From Planctomycetales bacterium (GTDB lineage Bacteria; Planctomycetota; Planctomycetia; Isosphaerales; Isosphaeraceae), in assembly GCA_027451885.1 (NCBI GenBank), contig DAIDHX010000127.1, forward strand, positions 1 to 62,133: 62,133 nucleotides of DNA, read 5' to 3'. The notes below the pieces were generated by a model. The model was not told the DNA's origin. It searched no databases and saw only the letters and a program-made list of their open reading frames with translations. How positions within the stretch are numbered: position 1 is the stretch's first letter; each line of letters begins with the position of its first letter. The translations under genes and the position numbers were made by a program. Positions 35,084 through 41,946 of the stretch are shown here, piece after piece.

Positions 35084-36151
35084 ATGGCGATAGGTCAAGG
35101 GAAGGCGATCACGGTCGATGATTTGCTGGTTTTGAACCAGGAGATCGCGGCCCTGGTGCGGGCGGGCACGCCGCTCGAGCGTGGGCTTGCTTCGGCCGGG
35201 CGTGACGTGCGCGGCCGGCTGGGCCGAATCGCGCGGTTGCTCGGCGAGCGCATGAGCCGGGGCGAAAGCCTGGTCGATGCGCTTGAGCATGAGCGCGATT
35301 CCATTCCGCCGCTCTACCGCGCGGTGGTGGAGGCAGGCGTTCGATCCGGCCGCTTGCCGACAGCGCTCGAGGGGATGTCGCGCTATGTCCGCGGCTACTC
35401 CGAGGCACGCGAGGCGGTCGGCCTTGCGCTTTGGTATCCGCTCCTGATCGTCGCGATTGCCTACGGCCTCTTCATCATGTTGACCGTGGTGGTCGCGCCT
35501 CGGTTTGCCGGCGCCTTTCCCGGGCTTGAGATCGAGCCGCCGAAGGCGCTCGCGCTGCTGACGTGGCTGGGTGAGAACGCGCACCTCTGGTGGCCGATCG
35601 GGCCAGCGCTTTTCTTTTTGCTCGGCATGACGTGGGTGGCCACGGGGCGCGCGGCTCGCTTCGGAAGCTGGGGCTGGGGGCTGCCCCGGCTCGTGCCGGG
35701 GATGTCGCGGTTCATGGCCGATTACGAGACCGCCAACTTCGCGGAGCTGCTCGCGCTTTTGCTCGAGCACCAGGTGGGTTATGCAACGGCGGTTGTGCTC
35801 GCGGGCGAGTCAACCGGCAACCCCCGGATCACCCAGGCGACCCGCGACCTCGCCGCCGAGCTCAACCGCGGCCACGATGCGGCGGCCGCAACTGAGGCCA
35901 TCGACGCCAGCCCCTTCCAGCCGATGATTCGCTGGGCGCTTTCCACGGCTGATGGTCCGGGATCGCTCGCCGAGCGCTTGCGCGGCCTGGCGGATCATTA
36001 TCGCAACCGCGCGCGGTTCCGGGCCGAGAGCATGAAGATCTGGCTGCCAAGTCTCTTGCTCGTTGTTCTGGGCGGCAGTGCAGCACTGATTTACGGGCTC
36101 TCGCTCTTCATTCCCCTGATCAATCTGCTCAGCAAACTCAGCCTGGGCTGA
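35084..36151 (+). CDS. GspF/PilC-like inner-membrane protein, first of three
   Basis: The 355-residue protein has the two-fold GspF architecture. A cytoplasmic helical domain (LLVLNQEIAALVRAGTPLERGL...) is followed by membrane spans near 135-160 (LALWYPLLIVAIAYGLFIMLT) and 195-215. A second GspF domain (NFAELLALLLEHQVGYATAVV) and a C-terminal span (LLLVVLGGSAALIYGLSLFIPLI) complete it. GspF proteins couple the ATPase to pseudopilin extraction from the membrane. The start is ATG 35084; a GTG sits directly before it at 35081, and the ribosome site is weak. The next GspF gene follows after 31 bp. Confidence 0.9.
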   Translation: MAIGQGKAITVDDLLVLNQEIAALVRAGTPLERGLASAGRDVRGRLGRIARLLGERMSRGESLVDALEHERDSIPPLYRAVVEAGVRSGRLPTALEGMSRYVRGYSEAREAVGLALWYPLLIVAIAYGLFIMLTVVVAPRFAGAFPGLEIEPPKALALLTWLGENAHLWWPIGPALFFLLGMTWVATGRAARFGSWGWGLPRLVPGMSRFMADYETANFAELLALLLEHQVGYATAVVLAGESTGNPRITQATRDLAAELNRGHDAAAATEAIDASPFQPMIRWALSTADGPGSLAERLRGLADHYRNRARFRAESMKIWLPSLLLVVLGGSAALIYGLSLFIPLINLLSKLSLG

Positions 36152-36182
36152 TCCTGCCCGAGCGGGTGAGAGGATCGTGACG

Positions 36183-37235
36183 ATGGCAAGCGCAAGCGGC
36201 GGCGGGCTGAAGGGCGCGGAGGCGCTTGAGCTCTCCCGGCACATGGGCGATCTGGCGAACGCGGGCGTGCCGCTTGGCAAGGGGCTCGCCGCGCTCTCGC
36301 AGGAGCTGCCGAACGGCCGGCTGGCGGCGGCAATGCGCGAAATCGCCAGCGCGGTCGAGGCCGGTCAAACACTGGAACAGGCCGTGAGCACCGATCGGCT
36401 GGGACTCCCAGGCAATCTCCGCGGCCTGGCAATCGCGGGCGCGCGGACCGGCCGTCTGGGCGATGTGCTCGCCCAGCTCTCGGGCTACGCCGGAGTGGGC
36501 GACGAAATCCGCCGCACGCTCCGGCTCAAGCTCATGTATCCCATTCTGCTCCTGCTGGGAACCTTCTCCATCTTTACCTTCATCAGCATCGTCGTCGTCG
36601 CCCAGTTCGAGCTCATCTACAAGGATTTCCATATCCCCTTGCCTGCGCTCACGCAGCTCATGTTGCTTGTCTCCGCCATCTTTCGCGCAGCGGCGATCCC
36701 GGCCTTGTGGCTCGGGAGTGCGATCCTCGTCGCCTGGCTCATCGTGCGCTATAGCGTGAGCCGCAAGGTCAGACGCTCGTTGGCGAGCCGAATCCCGATC
36801 GCCGGCGCTGTCTGGCGCACGATCAGTCTCTCTGAGTTCTGCCATGTGCTCGGCCTCCTGCTCGAAAGCCGGATGCCATTGCCCGAAGCGCTCCCCCTGG
36901 CAGGACAGGCTGTGGACAATACCACATATGATCACGCATCTTTGTCCATGGCGCGCGAGATCCAGGCCGGCGGTACGCTCGCGCGGGCGATGAACGCGCG
37001 CACGCTGTTTCCGGTCGGGTTGCCCAGGCTGATCGCCTGGGGGGAGCAGCAGCTCACCTTGCCGGAGGTGCTGCACATGGCGGCGTCGATGTATGAGTCC
37101 CAGGCGCGGGCGCAGGCCAGTGTGCTTGCGTCGGTCGTGGGGGCTGTTTGCGCGGTGGCCGTGTTCATGCAGATCCTCATCATCCCCGCGCTCTTTATCC
37201 CGCTGATCACGCTGATCAGCCGGCTTTCAGGCTAA
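36183..37235 (+). CDS. GspF/PilC-like inner-membrane protein, second of three
   Basis: The 350-residue protein repeats the GspF pattern: first domain ALELSRHMGDLANAGVPLGKGLAALS, a span near 120-145 (YPILLLLGTFSIFTFISIVVV), another near 170-195, second domain LSEFCHVLGLLLESRMPLPEAL, and a C-terminal span (VVGAVCAVAVFMQILIIPALFIPLI). It differs clearly from its neighbours in sequence, so it is an old paralogue. ATG 36183 is preferred over GTG 36177 because AGAGG would be only 3 nt from the GTG. It probably forms a hetero-oligomeric platform with the other two (inference). Confidence 0.9.
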   Translation: MASASGGGLKGAEALELSRHMGDLANAGVPLGKGLAALSQELPNGRLAAAMREIASAVEAGQTLEQAVSTDRLGLPGNLRGLAIAGARTGRLGDVLAQLSGYAGVGDEIRRTLRLKLMYPILLLLGTFSIFTFISIVVVAQFELIYKDFHIPLPALTQLMLLVSAIFRAAAIPALWLGSAILVAWLIVRYSVSRKVRRSLASRIPIAGAVWRTISLSEFCHVLGLLLESRMPLPEALPLAGQAVDNTTYDHASLSMAREIQAGGTLARAMNARTLFPVGLPRLIAWGEQQLTLPEVLHMAASMYESQARAQASVLASVVGAVCAVAVFMQILIIPALFIPLITLISRLSG

Positions 37236-37269
37236 TTGCTGGGTCAGTCGCGAAGCGAAGGAGAGGACC

Positions 37270-38559
37270 TTGAACGAGGCGTCTGGCAGCACCAATCGCT
37301 ACGAACCGCCTGGCCCGGACCTGAGCCTGGCCGCGAGTGCGCTTGCGCGCGAGCTGCATCATCAGATCGACGATCGGTTCTCGAGTGATCGCCGGAAATT
37401 CCGGCTCTTCCACTGGATGCTTGTGATCGCGGTGGAGGCGGTGCTCTTGTGGTTGGCGGTGCTCTTCGGAGTGCTCGCGGTTCTGGCCCTGATCGGGCTC
37501 AACCTGGGGTTTGCGGTGGTTTTGATCACGGTCCTGGCTCGCATCGGCGCAGCGCGGCAGGACACGCTTCTGGGCGTGCTGGCGATCGCGGCCGAGAAGA
37601 ATCTGGCGCTTGCGCCCGCGGCCTCGGCGTTTTCCGCCCAGGGGATCGGCCGCACCCGCCGCAGGTTTCTCCGCCTGGTCGATGAGCTCCACGCCGGCAA
37701 TACGTTGACCGGAGCTCTTGAGGCCGCGCCCCGGCTGATCGCGCAGGATGGAGTGCTGCTCATCCGCGCCGGCGAAGACTCAGGCCAGCTCCCCCAGGCG
37801 CTCGCCATCGCCGCGAAGTACAGGGCGAGCCGGTTGCCGCTCTGGCTCGCCATCGCAGGCCGCTTTTCTTACATCCTGCTCCTGCTCGTCGCGCTCCAGA
37901 CGATCATGTCGTTCATCCTCTACTTCATCGTTCCCAAGTTCGAGGCAATCTTCGGCGACTTCGGCGTCTCCTTGCCGCAGGCCACAATTCTCGTCATCGA
38001 TCTCAGCCACTCGATCGTGCGGTACTCGCCGCTTGCGCTTCTGATCGTGGGGCTGGAGATCTTTCTGGTGCTGACCCTGCCGGCCTCACTGGCAGGGTGG
38101 AACCAGTTTCAGATTCCGCTTTTCGATCGGCTCCTGATTCGCCGGCACTCCGCTCTCGTCGCGCGGTGTCTGTCGCTGTACGTCGCGGCGGCGCAACCGG
38201 TAACACGAGCCCTCGGGCTGCTTAGCCAGTATTATCCCACGCGCTGGTTTCGCACGCGGATCAAGCGGGCGAACAGCGAGATCTTGCAGGGGCAGGACTG
38301 GCTCGCCGCCCTCGAGCGGCATGAGATCATCCGCCCGGCCGACGCCGAGGTTCTCCGCTCCGCGCAGGCGGTGGGCAATCTCGAATGGGCGCTCGAGGAG
38401 CACGCCGAGCGTAACGAGCGCAGACTGGCTTACCGGCTCCAGGTGGTTTTTGTCACGCTGTTCCCGCTTGTTGTGCTCACGATTGGGTTTGTGGTGTTCG
38501 TGGTCGCGCTTGGGTTCTTCGCCCCGCTCGTGAAGTTGATCTCGGAGCTCTCCGCATGA
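37270..38559 (+). CDS. GspF/PilC-like membrane protein, third of three, with an extra N-terminal membrane hairpin
   Basis: The 429-residue protein starts at TTG 37270, with AAGGAG 6 nt upstream. Unlike its two neighbours it opens with a hydrophilic tail and two hydrophobic spans (HWMLVIAVEAVLLWLAVLFG and LAVLALIGLNLGFAVVLITV, about residues 45-95) before the first GspF domain (TLLGVLAIAAEKNLALAPAAS...LVDELHAGNTLTGALE). Two more spans, the second GspF domain (ALVARCLSLYVAAAQPVTRAL) and a C-terminal span then follow. The same fused design may fulfil the role of a second inner-membrane component. Its stop overlaps the next start by 4 bp. Confidence 0.9.
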   Translation: MNEASGSTNRYEPPGPDLSLAASALARELHHQIDDRFSSDRRKFRLFHWMLVIAVEAVLLWLAVLFGVLAVLALIGLNLGFAVVLITVLARIGAARQDTLLGVLAIAAEKNLALAPAASAFSAQGIGRTRRRFLRLVDELHAGNTLTGALEAAPRLIAQDGVLLIRAGEDSGQLPQALAIAAKYRASRLPLWLAIAGRFSYILLLLVALQTIMSFILYFIVPKFEAIFGDFGVSLPQATILVIDLSHSIVRYSPLALLIVGLEIFLVLTLPASLAGWNQFQIPLFDRLLIRRHSALVARCLSLYVAAAQPVTRALGLLSQYYPTRWFRTRIKRANSEILQGQDWLAALERHEIIRPADAEVLRSAQAVGNLEWALEEHAERNERRLAYRLQVVFVTLFPLVVLTIGFVVFVVALGFFAPLVKLISELSA

Positions 38560-38999
38560 TAAGGAGCCGTTCTCCTGGCATGATCCGATCAAGGAACCGC
38601 GCAGGTGCGCTTCTGGTTGAAACAACCGTTGCGCTCATCCTGCTGATGGCGGCGATGGGGATCGCGGTGCAGCTCATCGCGGCGGCCGGGCGCTCGAAAC
38701 GCAGGGAGGAGCGGCCGGCGCGGGCCGAGATCGAGGCGGCCAATGTCATGGAGCGGCTAAGCACCGTCCCATTCGATCGCGCCACGCCCGAATTCGCGCA
38801 CCAGATCGTGCTCTCCGATGCCGCCAGGCAGGTCCTACCGGGCGCTGCGCTTTCCATCGAGATCACGCCGCAAACCGCGCCCGAGCATGTGGCCGCCAGG
38901 CGGATCCAGCTCGCCCTGCGCTGGAAGATGCAAAGCGGAGAGTGGGATCGGCCGGTCACACTGGTCTCCTATCGCTACCAGGCGGAGAACAAGCCATGA
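38556..38999 (+). CDS. Minor pseudopilin-like protein (GspI/PilV-like)
   Basis: The 147-residue protein has a prepilin leader: the processing site is Gly|Ala in RAGALLVETTVALILLMAA, with Glu at position 5 of the mature protein followed by a hydrophobic helix. The remainder (EIEAANVMERLSTVPFD...) resembles type II minor pseudopilins of the I/V type. GGAG lies 8 nt before ATG 38556, and the start overlaps the previous stop (ATGA). It is presumably processed by a prepilin peptidase encoded elsewhere and helps to prime the pseudopilus. Confidence 0.87.
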   Translation: MIRSRSPGMIRSRNRAGALLVETTVALILLMAAMGIAVQLIAAAGRSKRREERPARAEIEAANVMERLSTVPFDRATPEFAHQIVLSDAARQVLPGAALSIEITPQTAPEHVAARRIQLALRWKMQSGEWDRPVTLVSYRYQAENKP

Positions 39000-39547
39000 A
39001 GCGGCCACTCACGCGGCGAGCCCGCCTGGCGGGTTACTCGCTCATCGAAACCATGGTCGTCATGTCGGCTGTCAGCGTGGCGCTTGGGCTCTCCGCGCTC
39101 ATGATCCAGCTCGTTTTGCGGATGGGCGCCGAGGCGCAAACGCGCATCACCGAAACCGTCGCGCTTGAGCACCAGGCCGAGCGGCTGCGAGCCGATGCTC
39201 ACGCGGCCTCGGGCGCGCGGATCGAGACCGCGCAGGCAAGCAAGAGCGGCCGGCTGATTCTCGAAGGGGTTGAGCCCGGGCGCGTGGTCCGCTACCGCGC
39301 TGAGCCAGGCGCAATCGTGCGGGAAGCGCTCGAGGGCGAATCGGTCAAGAATCGCGAGTCCTGCTCGATCGGCAGGGGTGGACTGGCCCACTTCGAGATC
39401 CGCAAGCTGGACGATCACGCGTTTGCCGTGCTGGTCGTTGAGCCTCCGCGCGGCAAGTCGGTCACGCCTGCGCCCAGCCTCGAGGTGCTGGCCGCGCTCG
39501 GCACGAATTCAACACGGCCCCACGCGGCCGGGGAGGCTGGCCGATGA
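38996..39547 (+). CDS. Minor pseudopilin-like protein (GspJ/PilW-like)
   Basis: The 183-residue protein has the prepilin motif [21 protein letters not shown], with cleavage after Gly and Glu at mature position 5. The soluble part ([21 protein letters not shown]..., FAVLVVEPP) fits the J/W type of minor pseudopilin, which forms the tip of the filament with the I and K types. Both its start and its stop overlap neighbouring genes by 4 bp. GGAG precedes ATG 38996 by 8 nt. Confidence 0.87.
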   Translation: MKRPLTRRARLAGYSLIETMVVMSAVSVALGLSALMIQLVLRMGAEAQTRITETVALEHQAERLRADAHAASGARIETAQASKSGRLILEGVEPGRVVRYRAEPGAIVREALEGESVKNRESCSIGRGGLAHFEIRKLDDHAFAVLVVEPPRGKSVTPAPSLEVLAALGTNSTRPHAAGEAGR

Positions 39548-39978
39548 TTGCGCACGCACGTTCCCGGCGTTCCGGGCTCACGATCATCGCGGTGATGCTC
39601 ACGCTGTCGGTGCTCGTCATCCTTGGGTCCGTTGTGCTCCGCGCCACCGCGCTCAGGCGGGGTGTGGCCCGGGGGCTCGAGCACAGGATGCAGGCGCAAT
39701 GGCTGGCCGAATCGGCCCTCGAACGCGCCCGCGCCCGGCTCGCGGCCGATCCAGCCTACAAGGGCGAGACCTGGACGCTCACCCCCGCCGACCTGGGCCG
39801 CCCCGCAACGAACACAGCCACCCCCGCCGCCCAGGTCGCCATCACCATCGAACAGGCAAACGACGGCACGGCCGCCATCGCCGCCGTCGCCGATCTCCCC
39901 ATCGAACTCCCAGACCGCACACGCATTACCAAACGCACCCGAATCACGCTCAAAACCCATACAGGAGCCAGTCGATGA
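39544..39978 (+). CDS. GspK/PilX-like minor pseudopilin without Glu5
   Basis: The 144-residue protein begins [28 protein letters not shown]. Cleavage after Gly would leave Ala rather than Glu at mature position 5, as in GspK proteins at the pseudopilus tip, which lack that Glu. The segment [20 protein letters not shown] matches the helix typical of K/X proteins (LAxSALERA). It is much shorter than GspK (about 300 residues), so only the N-terminal part seems to be retained. Both ends overlap neighbours by 4 bp. Confidence 0.82.
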   Translation: MIAHARSRRSGLTIIAVMLTLSVLVILGSVVLRATALRRGVARGLEHRMQAQWLAESALERARARLAADPAYKGETWTLTPADLGRPATNTATPAAQVAITIEQANDGTAAIAAVADLPIELPDRTRITKRTRITLKTHTGASR

Positions 39979-40904
39979 ATGTCTCTCGCACAAGGGGCCG
40001 CGGCTGCGCGCCCGGATTTACGCTGATCGAGCTCTTGGTCGTGATCGCGATCATCTCGGTCCTGATCGCGCTTTTGCTCCCCGCCGTGCAGTCCGCACGC
40101 GAGGCCGCCAGACGATCCCAGTGCCTCAATAACCTCATGCAGCTCGGCATCGCCCTCCAGAATTACGAGTCCGCGCACGAGGCATTCCCCCCTGGCTCGG
40201 TCGCCGCCAAGGGACCCGTGCTCGACCTGCCCCAGGGTTATGGCTACGGCTGGCTCGTGCAGATCCTGCCGCACATGGAACTTCGAAATATCTACAACCA
40301 CTTCAACCTGAATGTCAGCCTCTACGACGCCCCCAATTCCACCACCCGCACCCACCTGGTCAAGACGTTTCTTTGCCCATCCGACAACGGCGCGTCGCGC
40401 ACCGTGACCGACCTCTCGCTGACGAGCTACGTGGGTAATCACAACGGTGTCGAGGCGCCCATCGACGTCAAGAACACGGGCATGCTGTTCCTCAATAGCG
40501 CTGTGCGGGTGGAAGACGTCATCGACGGCACTTCACAGACGCTGTTCGTGGGCGAAAAGATCAACGACGGCCTTGGCCTGGGCTGGGCCTCCGGCACCCG
40601 CGCCAGCCTGCGGAACACCGGCTCGGGGATCAATCGCCAGAATACACCATCGCTCTTGCCCTTCGGCCAGGCTCAGCTCGCCGACATCGAAGTCGAGACC
40701 GTCAAGCCCAAATCAGGCCAGGCCGGAGCCCAGGGTTCCGAGCGCGACTTCGTCGGCGGCTATGCCAGCCGGCATCCCGGCGGCGGGAACTTCCTCTTCG
40801 GCGACGGCTCGGTGCGCTTCCTCAAGACAACCATCACGCCCAGCGTGCTCACCCTGCTTGGCAACCGCGGCGACGGCGAGTTCATCGACTCCAGCAAGTT
40901 CTAG
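39975..40904 (+). CDS. DUF1559 prepilin-like protein, in the secretion operon
   Basis: The 309-residue protein carries the leader [20 protein letters not shown] with cleavage after Gly and Glu5. The conserved DUF1559 features follow: [36 protein letters not shown], and the C-terminal H-x-G-G-G segment [23 protein letters not shown]1559 proteins are hugely expanded in Planctomycetes and have pseudopilin-like N-termini. This copy is tied to the secretion genes by a 4-bp overlap, with AGGAG 7 nt before the start, and may be the major pseudopilin of the machine (inference). Confidence 0.92.
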   Translation: MNVSRTRGRGCAPGFTLIELLVVIAIISVLIALLLPAVQSAREAARRSQCLNNLMQLGIALQNYESAHEAFPPGSVAAKGPVLDLPQGYGYGWLVQILPHMELRNIYNHFNLNVSLYDAPNSTTRTHLVKTFLCPSDNGASRTVTDLSLTSYVGNHNGVEAPIDVKNTGMLFLNSAVRVEDVIDGTSQTLFVGEKINDGLGLGWASGTRASLRNTGSGINRQNTPSLLPFGQAQLADIEVETVKPKSGQAGAQGSERDFVGGYASRHPGGGNFLFGDGSVRFLKTTITPSVLTLLGNRGDGEFIDSSKF

Positions 40905-40946
40905 GCGCCAGGCCCAGTCCCCTTGCACGAAACCAGGACACTCCCG

Positions 40947-41837
40947 ATGAGCCGAAACGTCAATCGCCAGGCCCAGGGCTTCACGCTGATCGAGCTGCTG
41001 GTCGTGGTGGCCATCATCGCCATCCTGATCGCGCTCCTCTTGCCGGCCGTGCAATCCTCTCGCGAGCAGGCCCGCGCGACCCAGTGCCTGAACAACCTGC
41101 GGCAGCTCGGCATGGCGCTATCCTGTTATCTTTCCAGCCATGCCGTGTTGCCGCCGGGTGTCGTGAACGCCACCGGCCCCATCTCAAACGCACCCGCGGG
41201 TTATCACTCTTCCTGGGTGGTCCAGATTCTGCCCTATCTGGGACAGAATAACGTCTACCTGCGCTTTGATCTCAATCGGTCGGTCTATGACGAGGCGAAC
41301 GACACCGCGGCGAATGTCACCATTCAAACGCTGCTTTGCCCATCGGACCCACGCTTGGGGCAAATCAGCTACGCCGGCTGCCATCACAACATCGAGGCCC
41401 CCATTGACGCGGCGAACAACGGCGTGCTCTACCTCAATTCGAGCACCCGGCTCGACGACGTTAGCGACGGCCTCTCCTCGACGTTCCTCCTTGGCGAGAT
41501 CAGACGCACTCAAACGCTCGGCTGGGCTTCCGGCACGCGCGCCACGCTGCGCAACACGGGCGCTCCCATCAACGCTCGGGAAGATTTTCTACCGCAAATC
41601 GCTGGTTATGGCGCGGCCCAGCCGGGGCGGAATCTCGAGACTGTGATCAAGCTGATCGACGACGGCAAGCTCCCCTCGCTTCATGTTGGCGGGTTCGCGT
41701 CATTCCACCCCACGAGCTCACAGTTTCTCCTCTGCGACGGCTCGGCCAAACGCGTTCTTGTGACCATCGATCTCGGGATTTATCAACGCCTGGGCAACAG
41801 GCGAGACGGCGAGCTTGTCAGTGACGACGAATTCTAA
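40947..41837 (+). CDS. DUF1559 prepilin-like protein, second copy in the operon
   Basis: The 296-residue protein has the same plan: leader [50 protein letters not shown] and the end HPTSSQFLLCDGSAKRVLV. Its shared features with the upstream copy (WASGTRA.LRNTG.) mark the two as paralogues, although the conserved HPGG is altered to HPTS. It begins 42 bp after the first copy, with AGGA 8 nt before ATG 40947. It is probably exported and processed like its neighbour, as a second subunit or a specialised cargo. Confidence 0.9.
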   Translation: MSRNVNRQAQGFTLIELLVVVAIIAILIALLLPAVQSSREQARATQCLNNLRQLGMALSCYLSSHAVLPPGVVNATGPISNAPAGYHSSWVVQILPYLGQNNVYLRFDLNRSVYDEANDTAANVTIQTLLCPSDPRLGQISYAGCHHNIEAPIDAANNGVLYLNSSTRLDDVSDGLSSTFLLGEIRRTQTLGWASGTRATLRNTGAPINAREDFLPQIAGYGAAQPGRNLETVIKLIDDGKLPSLHVGGFASFHPTSSQFLLCDGSAKRVLVTIDLGIYQRLGNRRDGELVSDDEF

Positions 41838-41839
41838 TC

Positions 41840-41853
41840 GCCGCCCCGGCGGC
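41840..41853 (+). terminator. Short GC hairpin after the last pseudopilin gene
   Basis: GCCGCC (41840-41845) pairs with GGCGGC (41848-41853) directly after the stop codon. The loop is tight, no T-run follows, and its role as a terminator is therefore uncertain. Confidence 0.35.
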
Positions 41854-41946
41854 TGATTCGCGGCGGTTGCGTCTCGATCCGGTGGTCGCGCTCGGGTATT
41901 TTGGCGCATCGAACGACGCGCACCTTGAGCGACATCGAGGCGTTCC

